The position numbers and the translations under genes are program-made. The notes under the pieces are model-generated. The model had not been told where the DNA came from. It saw only the letters and a program-made list of their open reading frames with translations, and ran no database searches. A DNA stretch of 64,000 nucleotides, from positions 868,001 through 932,000 of the forward strand of contig CAVSBJ010000026.1 of the NCBI GenBank assembly GCA_963726105.1, written 5' to 3'. Positions 55,619-64,000 of this stretch are shown one piece after another (within the stretch, counting starts at the first letter, position 1; each line of letters opens with the position of its first letter). The stretch is from Roseiarcus sp963726105. Its GTDB lineage: Bacteria > Pseudomonadota > Alphaproteobacteria > Rhizobiales > Beijerinckiaceae.

Positions 55619-56962
55619 ATGACCAACTCTAATCTGCTGCCGTTCTCATTTCCAGCCGTTGGCCGCAAACCGGTCGCAGCCGCTTTTGATGGCGGGCGAC
55701 TGACTTCGGATGGCGGCGTGATGCTGCTTTCGATGGCCGAGCGTCGGTTGGGGATCGCGGAAAGATTGGCGCGGTGCTTTCCCGATCGCCGCGACCCGCT
55801 GCGCATCACGCACACGCTGGCGGACATGGTTCGCGCCCGCATCTTGGCGATCGCCTGCGGATATGAAGATGCCGACGATCTCGACGCTTTGCGCGCTGAT
55901 CCCGCTTTCAAACTCGCTTGCGGGCGGCTGCCAGACACGGGCGCGAACCTGTGTTCGCAGCCGACGCTGTCGCGGTTGGAGAACGCGCCTTCGCTGAAGG
56001 ATGCGATCCGGCTCACGTGGGCGCTGGTCGATCAATGGATCGCCTCCTATGAACGGGAGCCCGCGTCTGTCATTCTCGATATCGACGACACCTGCGATGT
56101 CGTACACGGGCATCAGCAGCTCTCGCTCTTCAACGCCCATTACGACGAGCGCTGCTTCCTGCCGATCCATGTCTACGACACCGAGCGCTCGCGTCCCGTC
56201 GCGGTCGTGCTGCGCTCCGGCAAGACCCCGTCGGGTGTCGAGGTGCGCGCCCATCTGCGCCGGCTCGTGCGCCATATCCGCCAACGCTGGACCAGGACGC
56301 GCATCACCTTCCGGGGCGACGGCCACTATGCCCGGCCCGAGGCGATGGAATGGTGCGAGGCCAACCACATCGATTACGTCTTCGGGCTGCCCGGTTCGAA
56401 GCCGCTGGCGAAGAAAATCGACGAGGCGGCGGAGGCGGTGCGCACCGAGCGCGCTTTGTCGAACAAGCCCGTCGTGCGCGGCTACGCCGAAACGCGCCAC
56501 AAGGCCAAATCCTGGAGCCGCGAGCGGCGCGCCGTCGCCCGCATCGAAGCCACTCCGCTCGGGCTCGACACCCGTTTCGTCGTCACCAACGTCGAATACG
56601 GCGCGGCGGAATGGATTTACGCCGCCCTCTATTGCGCGCGCGGGCAGGCCGAGAACCTCATCAAGCTGCACAAGACGCAGCTCGCTTCCGATCGAACCTC
56701 CTGTCGTTCCGCGATCGCAAATCAGGTCCGCCTCGCGCTGCACACGGCGGCTTACTGGCTCATGCTCACCGTTCGCGACGCCATCCCGAAACCGCGCGAT
56801 CTCGCCAACGCCGAGTTCTCGACCTTGCGCCTGCGGCTGATCAAGATCGCCGCCCGCGTCATCGAAACCGCAAGCCGCGTCCGTCTCGCTTTCGCCGCCG
56901 GCTGCCCGCAGGCCGACCTCTTCCGCGGCCTGCCCGGAGCCCTCGCCCCGCTCGGACCCTGA
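55619..56962 (+). CDS. IS1380-family transposase
   Basis: 447 residues, intact: FDGGRLTSDGGVMLLSMAER, ILDIDDTCDVVHGHQ, FRGDGHYARPEAMEWCEANH, YVFGLPGSKPL and ARGQAENLIKLHKTQL. These match the DDE group 1 domain of IS1380. The ATG at 55619 gives the usual start MTNSNLLPFSF; an in-frame codon at 55568 is less likely. A left-end candidate with CCCATCTTATTCACGAGGGG lies at 55498-55517; the right end was not matched. It sits between cobT and prfB. Confidence 0.92.
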   Translation: MTNSNLLPFSFPAVGRKPVAAAFDGGRLTSDGGVMLLSMAERRLGIAERLARCFPDRRDPLRITHTLADMVRARILAIACGYEDADDLDALRADPAFKLACGRLPDTGANLCSQPTLSRLENAPSLKDAIRLTWALVDQWIASYEREPASVILDIDDTCDVVHGHQQLSLFNAHYDERCFLPIHVYDTERSRPVAVVLRSGKTPSGVEVRAHLRRLVRHIRQRWTRTRITFRGDGHYARPEAMEWCEANHIDYVFGLPGSKPLAKKIDEAAEAVRTERALSNKPVVRGYAETRHKAKSWSRERRAVARIEATPLGLDTRFVVTNVEYGAAEWIYAALYCARGQAENLIKLHKTQLASDRTSCRSAIANQVRLALHTAAYWLMLTVRDAIPKPRDLANAEFSTLRLRLIKIAARVIETASRVRLAFAAGCPQADLFRGLPGALAPLGP

Positions 56963-57144
56963 ACCGCGGGGCAAGGAGCCCCTCCGCCCCTCGTCATCCC
57001 TCCAACGCGTTCGCAAAAGTATCGCTCGTCAGGCGGTGAAAAAGCCGAACGAACCCGTGCGCCCCGAGGTCCCAAAAGCCGCGTAGGCACCAAATCGAAG
57101 ATCGTCGTGAATAGGAAGGGCTAGCGCCCCCGCGGCTATCCTCG

Positions 57145-57440
57145 TTAGATGGCGCGGGCGCGCCACGCGTCCAGTGACCAAGGGCCTGGACCGAGAAGCG
57201 CCAAAGCAAGGAAGCCCCAGGCCATAGCGACGTTTTTCGGAAGCTGGATCGCCTGATCAGCGCCCGAGTGGAAGAACAGCGCCGTCAGCAAGCAGAAGCC
57301 AAAAGCGCAATCGCAACTCAGCGCGTTTTCAAGCCGAAGAGCACCAGCAGGCCGCCGCCGAGTTCGGTCAGAATAACCAGCGGCAGCAACCGACCATCCA
57401 CCTGATGGGTCTGCATGTAGTCATGCGACTCCGGCGATTA
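57145..57440 (-). pseudogene. DoxX-family membrane protein remnant
   Basis: Minus strand: DGRLLPLVILTELGGGLLVL and FGLKTR, then a stop/frame break near 57318, then VAIALLASACLLTALFFHSG, KNVAMAWGFLALALLGPGPW, SLDAW and TAA at 57145. The order of the helices and the ELGGG and KN-A-GG pattern are those of DoxX. The N-terminal helix and start are unrecognisable. The 180 bases between IS1380 and this remnant hold nothing I can name. Confidence 0.55.
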
Positions 57441-57487
57441 TACACTCTGCCGCCTGGGCTGCGAGTCCTGGTGCGGCACGCTCAGTC

Positions 57488-58618
57488 TTATTCGACGTCG
57501 TCGACGGCCACCGTTCGCCCGGAGAGACGCTGAGCCAACGAAGCCTCCATGAACGGGTCCAGATCGCCATCCAAAACGTCAGCGGGGGTGCCAGAGACCT
57601 GCCCTGTGCGAAGGTCTTTCACCATCTGATAGGGCTGGAGCACATACGAGCGGATCTGGTGACCCCAGCCAATATCGGTCTTTGACGCCGCGTCGGCGTT
57701 GGCCTTGGCCTCGCGCGCCTCAAGTTCCCGCTCATAGAGCCGGGCACGCAGCATATTCCAGGCGGTCGCCCGGTTCTTGTGCTGTGAGCGCTCCGACTGG
57801 CAGGCGACGACGATGCCGGTCGGCAAATGCGTGATGCGTACGGCCGACTCGGTCTTGTTGACGTGCTGTCCACCCGCGCCAGAGGCGCGATAGGTGTCAA
57901 TTCGGCAATCGCTCTCGCTGACTTCGATCTTTATCCGATCATCGACGACCGGATACACCCAAACGGAGGCGAAGCTTGTGTGCCGTCGCGCGTTGGAATC
58001 GAACGGGGAAATGCGCACCAGCCGATGAACTCCCGACTCGGTTTTCAGCCAGCCATGCGCGTTGTGGCCCTTGACGATGATGGTAGCCGACTTGATGCCA
58101 GCTTCGTCCCCATCCGTCTCCTCAATCAACTCGACTCCGAACTTTCGCCGCTCCCCCCAGCGCATGTACATGCGCAACAGCATGCGCGCCCAGTCGCAGC
58201 TTTCGGTGCCCCCTGCGCCAGAGTGCACTTCGACATAGCTGTCGTTGCCGTCCGCCTCGCCCGACAGCAGCGCTTCGAGCTGGCGCCGGTCACCTTCGGC
58301 CTTCAGCGCCCTCAGAGCAGCAAGCCCTTCGGCTTCAGTGGCTGCGTCGCCCTCGACCTCTCCAAGCTCGACCAGCGTCGCTGCGTCCTCGAGGTCACGT
58401 TGCATCTTCGCCAGAGACCCAAGCCGGTCTTCCAGCACGGTGCGCTCCCGCATCACCTTTTCGGCGCTCTCGGGATCGTTCCAGAGACTCTGGATCTTCG
58501 GACTTCGCGTTGAGTTCGCCTAGGCGGCGCTGAGCAGCATCGACGTCAAAGATGCCTCCTCAGCAATCCCACGGATTGCTTGATCGATTTCGACCAACTG
58601 CTCGGCTTCGGCGCGCAT
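57488..58618 (-). CDS. prfB: Peptide chain release factor 2 (programmed +1 frameshift)
   Basis: Release factor for UGA and UAA codons. GAGGQHVNK near residue 245 carries the GGQ catalytic motif. The N-terminus begins MRAEAEQLVE at 58618 and reads IKQSVGLLRRHL before the recoding site CTT TGA C, after which DVDAAQRRLGELNAKSEDPE and LWNDPESAEKVMRERT follow. Besides the natural +1 shift, two extra single bases are needed to keep the frame (near 58587 and 58487); with these the product is ~375 residues, the family norm. The uninterrupted frame alone starts at 58456. Confidence 0.93.
58546..58560 (-). promoter_or_regulatory. prfB autoregulatory frameshift site
   Basis: Minus strand reads AGGAGG CAT CTT TGA C: a Shine-Dalgarno-like stimulator three bases before the slippery CTT and the in-frame TGA. 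When RF2 is scarce the ribosome slips +1 and makes RF2. Same arrangement as in Escherichia coli. Confidence 0.85.
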
Positions 58619-58715
58619 GTTCCAACGATCAGTTTAAGAGGGTAAGGCAACCATCCAAGACGACTCAGTCCGCGAGGCCTTACGTTATCGGTTGTTGCGG
58701 GAAAGCTAAAGCGCC

Positions 58716-61139
58716 TCAATAGAGCCCGCCCGTCCCCGAGCCAATCGAGCGTTCGCTGCGCGAGGATGTCGAGCCGACTTGCCCCAACCGCCACCGCCAT
58801 AGGAGTTCGGGCGGTCCAGTGCCCGGCTTGAAGGCCTCCATGATCGAACCCGAACCGGTTGAACGCATGCCGGAATGAACATCGACCGAAATGAGTTTGA
58901 TTCCCGGCGGAATGCGGAACGGCGTATCGGGCGTATCCTTGAGCGCCATTTTCATGAAGTCGCGGAAAATAGGCGCAGTATAGAGCGCGGCCTGAGCGCT
59001 GCCGCCGAGAGAACGGGGCTTGTCATAGCCCATAAATACGCCGAACGCGAGGTTTGGCGAGTAGCCGATAAACCAGAGATCCTTGGCGTCGTTGGTGGTG
59101 CCGGTCTTGCCCGCCAGAGTCCTGCCGAGCTCCTTGATCGCGATGCCGGTGCCGCGTTGGATGACCCCCTCCAGGATGGAGGTGACCTGATAGGCAGTGA
59201 GCGGATCAATCACTTGTTCGCGCTTGTCGATGAGCCTCGGCTCAGGCTGGTTGTGCCATGTCGGGGCGTCGCACCCGTCACAGATCCGTTCGTCGTGCTT
59301 GTAGATCGTATTGCCCCAGCGGTCCTGGATGCGGTCGATCAGCGTCGCCTTCACTCTTTTGCCGCCGTTGGCGAACATCGAGTAACCGGTGATCATGCGC
59401 AACACGGTCGTCTCGCCGGCGCCGATCGACATCGACAGGAATGGCGGCAAGTTGTCGTAGATGCCAAAGCGCTTGGCGTATTCGACGACGAGCGGCATGC
59501 CGATGTCGCGCGCCAGCCTGACCGTCATCAGGTTGATCGAATGCTCAACACCGAAACGCAACGTACGGGGACCGGTTACCTCGCCTTCAAAGTTGGCGGG
59601 AGTCCACAATTGACCGCTGCCATCGTCGATCGTGACCGGCGAGTTCGGAATGATCGAGGATGGCGTGTAACCGTTGTCTAGCGCGGCTCCGTACACGAAC
59701 GGCTTGAATGACGAGCCCGGCTGACGCTGTGCTTGCGTCGCCCGATTGAACTCCAATTCGTCGAAAGAGAATCCGCCGACCATTGCCAATACGCGGCCAG
59801 TGAATGGATCCATAGCGATGCAGGCGCCAGACACTTCCGGGATCTGACGCAGGCGATATTCGCCGTCGTGGCCCGGGATCGGCTCAACGTAGAAGACGTC
59901 GCCGGGCTTGACCACTCCCTTTATTCCGCGACCAGTCCAGCGCGCGCCTTCGACCGTGACCGCGCCAGTCCGACGATTGGCGACGACCGCGCCCGATTTG
60001 TCCCGCTCGGGCTGGATACCAATTCTAACGGCTGCATTGCTGACATCAAGCGCCACGGCGAGGACCCAGGGCTTGATGTCACCGTAAGATGGAATGTCGG
60101 CCAGTGGGACGCCCCAATCCTGTCCGATGTCGATCGTCTTGAGCGTCCCGTGCCACCCGTACGCCTCATCATAGCGTACGAGACCGTCAACAAGAGCCTT
60201 ACGCGCCATCAGCTGAACCTTCGGGTCGAGCGTGGTGCGGACTGAAAGGCCGCCCTCGTAAAGCTTCTGCTCCCCGTACCTCTCCTGCAGTTCGCGCCTG
60301 ACTTCCTCGGCGAAGAATCCCGCGGCGATTGAATTTGGGGTCAGCACGCGCGGATTGACCACCAACGGCTCAGCCCGAGCGTCGTTCGCTTGCTTTGCCG
60401 TAATGTAGCGGTCTTCCTCCATGCGGCCGATAACGTAGTTCCGCCGTTCCACGGCGCGATCATGATCACGAAACGGGTTAAGCGAACTCGGCTCCTTCGG
60501 GAGCGCCGCAAGATAGGCGACTTCAGCAATGCTCAGTTCATGAACAGATTTATTGAAATAATTGAGCGCCGCTGCGGCAACACCGTAGTTAGAGAGGCCA
60601 AGATAGATCTCGTTAAGGTAGAGTTCGAGAATTTTCTCCTTTGAATAGGCGGACTCTATTCGCAGGCTAAGCAAGATCTCACGGATCTTTCGATCGAACG
60701 TTCGGTCAGAATTCAACAAAAAGTTCTTGGCCACCTGTTGCGTGATCGTCGAAGCGCCCTGAATGTGACGTGACCCCTGCATGTAAATCATACCGGCGCG
60801 GACAATCCCCTCTGGATCCACGCCCCAATGACTGTAGAAATTCTTATCCTCGGCCGAGATGAAGGCATGCTTGACCAAGTCGGGAATTTCGTCTGAGGGC
60901 AGGTAAAGCCGTCGTTCGCGCGAGTACTCGGCCAACAGGCTTCCGTCCGCCGCGTGCACACGCGTCATAACCGGCGGCTCGTAATTCTTCAGTAGAGTGT
61001 AATCGGGAAGGTCCTGCTCGTACTTCCAAATGACGCCGGCGAAGATTGCTGCCGCCACGACGAACACCAACGCGCCCGTTGCAAATATGAAACCGATAAT
61101 CCGACCGATCCCGCGCATCTCTCGATCGAAGCCTTCCAT
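58716..61139 (-). CDS. mrcA: Penicillin-binding protein 1A
   Basis: 807-residue bifunctional peptidoglycan synthase. One N-terminal membrane helix (~15-38), then the transglycosylase domain (AEDKNFYSHWGVDPEGI, QGASTITQQVAKNFLL), an OB-like insert, and the transpeptidase with SSFK (~477), SIN (~539) and KTGTT (~676). It uses lipid II to build and cross-link glycan strands in the periplasm. Near residues 772-782 the adjacent frame reads PNSYGGGGWG, so a pair of compensating indels is possible close to the C-terminus. It lies between amiC and prfB, a conserved order in the class. Confidence 0.95.
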   Translation of the reverse strand: MEGFDREMRGIGRIIGFIFATGALVFVVAAAIFAGVIWKYEQDLPDYTLLKNYEPPVMTRVHAADGSLLAEYSRERRLYLPSDEIPDLVKHAFISAEDKNFYSHWGVDPEGIVRAGMIYMQGSRHIQGASTITQQVAKNFLLNSDRTFDRKIREILLSLRIESAYSKEKILELYLNEIYLGLSNYGVAAAALNYFNKSVHELSIAEVAYLAALPKEPSSLNPFRDHDRAVERRNYVIGRMEEDRYITAKQANDARAEPLVVNPRVLTPNSIAAGFFAEEVRRELQERYGEQKLYEGGLSVRTTLDPKVQLMARKALVDGLVRYDEAYGWHGTLKTIDIGQDWGVPLADIPSYGDIKPWVLAVALDVSNAAVRIGIQPERDKSGAVVANRRTGAVTVEGARWTGRGIKGVVKPGDVFYVEPIPGHDGEYRLRQIPEVSGACIAMDPFTGRVLAMVGGFSFDELEFNRATQAQRQPGSSFKPFVYGAALDNGYTPSSIIPNSPVTIDDGSGQLWTPANFEGEVTGPRTLRFGVEHSINLMTVRLARDIGMPLVVEYAKRFGIYDNLPPFLSMSIGAGETTVLRMITGYSMFANGGKRVKATLIDRIQDRWGNTIYKHDERICDGCDAPTWHNQPEPRLIDKREQVIDPLTAYQVTSILEGVIQRGTGIAIKELGRTLAGKTGTTNDAKDLWFIGYSPNLAFGVFMGYDKPRSLGGSAQAALYTAPIFRDFMKMALKDTPDTPFRIPPGIKLISVDVHSGMRSTGSGSIMEAFKPGTGPPELLWRWRLGQVGSTSSRSERSIGSGTGGLY

Positions 61140-61365
61140 TGCGCCCGTCGGCGAGCGAACGCGGCGTCCGGACGAACCTAAACTCCAGCGCTTTAAGGCG
61201 CGGATCTACGAGACGTCGTGCCGACTTCCAGACGTGGCCAGACTTAGATAGAATCTAAATCCTTCATCCACCCTGTCATGCTCGAGTAAGACGAATTTAT
61301 GATCTTCGCGTTGCGCGCTAGAAACTCGCACTCCCTTAGCCTGGAGCGTCCGTTGGGCGCAAGCC

Positions 61366-62634
61366 TTAATGCGCCGAGGGTGCAGCATCCTGAACAGCCG
61401 ACGAGGCGACGCCACTCTCAGCCGATGGACCGTTGTCCGGCTTCCCGGGGCCGGCGAAGAACGCATCGATTTCCCTGACCATTGCGGCTGCCGTCTTGGT
61501 TTGCCACTCCGGGGAGGCAAGGGACTGGACGTCCTGGGCGTTCGAAAGATAGCCGAGCTCGACCAGGACAGAGGGAAACTCTGGCGCCTTCAGGACGACA
61601 AAGCCCGCGGAGCGTTCTGGGTTGCGGTTGAGCTTCGCGGCACCGCGCAGGTTGTCGACAAGGCCTCGCGCGAAGATGTGGGCGTAGGCCCGAGTCTCTC
61701 GACGCTTTAGATCGAACAGGATGTCGGCCACATCCAGATTATCCAAGGGACCGCTTCCCCCCGAACTCCTGCCGGCCGCGTTCTCGCGGGCGGCGATGCG
61801 AGCAGCTTCTGCATCGGAAGCATGATCAGCCACAATATAGACCGTGGAGCCGCTGACGCCCTTGTCCTCGCTGAGTGCGTCAGCGTGAACTGAGATGAAT
61901 AACGACGCATTCGCCTTGCGAGCCATCACGACCCGATCGTTGAGATCCACGTACTGATCGCCGTCTCGCGTCATCACGATGCCGTAGCGCTTGGTCCCCT
62001 CGAGCTGTCGCTTTAGTTCGGCGCAGAAATTAAAGACCAGAGTCTTCTCCTGCACACCGCCAAGGCCGCGCGCCCCGCCGTCAGCGCCTCCGTGTCCGGG
62101 ATCAAGGACGATGATCGGCTGCGCAGGGGGGGGGGATGCCGGGGCAGTGCTTGCGGTTGTCGCGGCGTATGAGCCGGCGAGCGCGGCAAAGGCCGATGGA
62201 TCGCATGGCTTCAGTTCGATCGTGAGCCGCGCCGCAGGTTCGCCTTCGACGATCGGTTTGGCCGAAACCTGGGTAGGACAAGCCGTACGCGCAAGGTCAA
62301 TGACGATCCGGGATCTATCTTGAGCAAGCAACCCAAATCGAAAGCCTTTCACGAGAGAGCCACTGGGCAATGCGCCAATCCGGCCGACTAACGAATTGAG
62401 ATGAAAACTCACCTCTGGCATGTCGACAACAATGCGGTCGGGCAAGGTCAAGGCGGAAGCGGTCGCGTCGACCGAACGCGACAGGTCGAACACCAGACTG
62501 GCAGCATTCTCATCTTGTGAGAGTCGCGCGCCGACAGCGACCGGGACGGTCGCCCCGCCCGCGAACCCGCGCTGAACCAGCGCAGCCATCAGTGCGAAAA
62601 TGGCAAAAGCCGCCTGCCGTCCAACTCGCGCCAT
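61366..62634 (-). CDS. amiC: N-acetylmuramoyl-L-alanine amidase with AMIN domain
   Basis: 422-residue periplasmic cell-separation amidase. Signal peptide (~1-25), AMIN septal-targeting domain (~30-130), a proline/alanine linker, then the Amidase_3 zinc domain (~172-395) with LDPGHGG, VQEKTLVFNF, FISVHADA and VELGYLSN supplying the zinc and catalytic residues. The product cuts the amide between MurNAc and the stem peptide. A C-run (about nine C on the minus strand near 62132) lies in the linker. The 226 bases between it and mrcA show no feature. Divergent from rne. Confidence 0.93.
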   Translation of the reverse strand: MARVGRQAAFAIFALMAALVQRGFAGGATVPVAVGARLSQDENAASLVFDLSRSVDATASALTLPDRIVVDMPEVSFHLNSLVGRIGALPSGSLVKGFRFGLLAQDRSRIVIDLARTACPTQVSAKPIVEGEPAARLTIELKPCDPSAFAALAGSYAATTASTAPASPPPAQPIIVLDPGHGGADGGARGLGGVQEKTLVFNFCAELKRQLEGTKRYGIVMTRDGDQYVDLNDRVVMARKANASLFISVHADALSEDKGVSGSTVYIVADHASDAEAARIAARENAAGRSSGGSGPLDNLDVADILFDLKRRETRAYAHIFARGLVDNLRGAAKLNRNPERSAGFVVLKAPEFPSVLVELGYLSNAQDVQSLASPEWQTKTAAAMVREIDAFFAGPGKPDNGPSAESGVASSAVQDAAPSAH

Positions 62635-62866
62635 TCCGCTTCCCCTGGACGCTGCGCGCCTGCGCTATAGTGTCAATACCGCTGCGGAGCAATCATTTGT
62701 GTTTCGGGTGGCTCACGCGGCATTTTATGGGCCAAGCGGATCGCATGGCAAAAATGAGCCCGCGAAAGCCTTTACGAAGGGTTAACGGGTCTAAAGGCGC
62801 GATTTTGGCTGCGGCGGAGATCATCGCGCCCCGGTGTAGCGATTAAATCACAGACCGGAAAAGAAC

Positions 62867-62895
62867 TTGCCAACAGGCGCGGACACACCTATTTA
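62867..62895 (+). promoter_or_regulatory. Candidate rne promoter
   Basis: TTGCCA (62867-62872) and TATTTA (62890-62895) with a 17-base spacer, oriented toward rne. It would give a ~520-base untranslated leader (62902-63422), in keeping with the long self-regulatory leader of rne in enterobacteria. No ORF in the leader is convincing. Confidence 0.45.
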
Positions 62896-63422
62896 TGCCG
62901 CGTTACGAATTCGGACCGAGTTCGCTCAGCTGGCTCGCTCATTGGTTGAGGGGGGCATTCTGCCGGGACCATCATGCGATGGCCTGCGGGTTGTGCGGAC
63001 AGGCCGGGGCGGGTTATCGACCCGCCGGATCGCTTGCCAGTTTAGAGACCCCGGCAAGCATCCGCGCGGGGAGATTGCAAGCGGAAGGCAGGAGTTGACC
63101 TGCTGGACAAGGGCCGACAGAGCGGCTCGGATCGAAATCGTGACATCGGCGGCTCATAGCGCCGCTCAAAGGCGGCGCGACAAGCGACGTCTCGATTTCA
63201 GGTTGACGATGTCCCGATGGCAAAACAACCACTTGACGGCCGCTATTCGGGCGGCGCGGGTGTTTTGCTGCGACGTACGTGCGCCTGACCGGTTCCATGA
63301 CGCGACATCTGCCGCCCCATTTCCGTATTTTTCCATCTCCAGCATAGACGCCCCACGCGGCGCGGTCGGACGGCCTTGTCGGCCCCCGCAACGCTTTTTC
63401 GTGCGCGGCGAGAGAGTTTACC

Positions 63423-64000
63423 ATGGCCAACAAAATGATCATCGACGCCTCGCACCCGGAAGAAACCCGGGTGGTGGTTCTGCGAGGTAATCGGGTTGAG
63501 GAATTTGACTTCGAAATCCGCAAGCAAGCGGCCGCTGCGTGGAAATATCTACCTTGCCAAAGTCACCCGCGTAGAGCCATCGCTCCAAGCCGCCTTCATC
63601 GACTACGGCGGCAATCGCCATGGCTTCCTGGCCTTCTCCGAAATTCATCCGGACTACTACCAAATTCCGGTCGCCGACCGTCAGGCGCTCCTTGAAGAGG
63701 AAGCCCAATCTCAGCGCGAGGAGGACGAAGAGGCCGGCGGCGAAAGACGCAGCAGGCGCCATCGCTACCCGCGGCGGAGGGAAGTGGAAACCCGCGCCGA
63801 AGATGGCGAGACTGTTTCGGAACCGGTACCTCCTGAGGAATCCCGTGCGGAGGGATTGGGTCAGAAGACACCTACCGCGAATCTTCACGGAGAATCCGTA
63901 GATATCGAGGCGGGGGTCTACGAGTCTTCGCCGGTTGCAGTTTCGCAAGAGTTCAACTCGATTGTCACTATCTCGGCCGAGACTGGGAAGCCGGGCGAGG
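63423..64000 (+). CDS. rne: Ribonuclease E, N-terminal part (runs off the window; frameshifted as sequenced)
   Basis: Endoribonuclease that starts mRNA decay and processes rRNA and tRNA; scaffold of the degradosome. Starts MANKMIIDASHPEETRVVVL, typical of alphaproteobacterial RNase E. The S1 domain begins with VTRVEPSLQAAFIDYGGNRH and FLAFSEIHPDYY, followed by the long acidic/basic insert (RQALLEEEAQSQREEDEEAG) usual in this class. The start and the S1 part are in different frames. One surplus A in GAAATCC near 63511-63517 explains it: removal gives DFESASKRPLRGNIYLA, the expected sequence. The 3' end is outside the window. Confidence 0.93.

Noticed and set aside
60015..60035. ATACCAATTCTA in mrcA as another MITE end
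   Set aside because: Only about 12 bases match, it lies inside an intact conserved coding frame, and no hairpins follow.
1..64000. tRNA, rRNA or CRISPR loci
   Set aside because: No cloverleaf-like sequence with a T-loop and acceptor stem, no ribosomal RNA segment and no regularly spaced 25-40 base repeats were seen. The only regular array is the 10-bp heptamer array at 20246, which is too short in period for CRISPR.

Overview
The window reads as chromosome of an alphaproteobacterium of the order Hyphomicrobiales (Rhizobiales). The evidence is the high-GC codon use, a fused-gene-free petB-petC pair followed by mtnP, a class I lysyl-tRNA synthetase, the rne / amiC / mrcA / prfB block, cobT, and dispersed palindromic repeats of the kind common in that order. 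A methanotroph-like relative (Methylocystaceae/Beijerinckiaceae) is my guess, but nothing here proves it.

Layout. 0-16.3 kb is mostly conserved: a strongly structured leader (269-410) in front of cytochrome b (petB) and cytochrome c1 (petC), then mtnP, a UPF0114 membrane protein, the murein endopeptidase MepA, a lipoprotein hydrolase, a secreted acylphosphatase-like protein, the AmmeMemoRadiSam genes (a Memo-AMMECR1 fusion plus its radical SAM partner, with a GFA-family protein between), a DUF4239 protein, a membrane patatin with a lectin-like N-terminus, and PEP carboxykinase (pckA). 16.4-18.6 kb is a small AT-richer accessory patch of unknown genes, bounded by an inverted ~63-bp duplication. 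18.6-22.1 kb is mostly debris: a decayed IS1595-type transposase, a phased heptamer array (20246-20313), REP-like palindromes, a Sel1/TPR gene tail and a broken IS256 element.

22.1-34.0 kb is again a normal gene block, almost all on the minus strand: two glycosyltransferases, ispE, a TPR protein, ETF-ubiquinone oxidoreductase, lysK and a large membrane glycosyltransferase, with a type-4 uracil-DNA glycosylase on the plus strand. 34.1-52.6 kb is an insertion-sequence island: IS5, IS256 (two kinds), IS21 (two), IS3, IS630, IS110 and IS66 (two), many nested in each other, plus a small palindrome-rich MITE-like repeat present in three copies. The island ends in a dead alkB-like gene. 53.3-64 kb returns to core functions: cobT, an apparently intact IS1380, a DoxX remnant, prfB with its classical +1 recoding site, penicillin-binding protein 1A, an N-acetylmuramoyl-L-alanine amidase and, divergent from these, the start of rne.

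One pattern crosses regions. At least seven conserved reading frames (amrAB fusion, pckA, cobT twice, prfB twice, rne) are each repaired by removing a single base. All are one-base gains. Because rne and prfB are essential, residual sequence error is more likely than loss of function, and these genes are annotated as CDS with the apparent shift noted.
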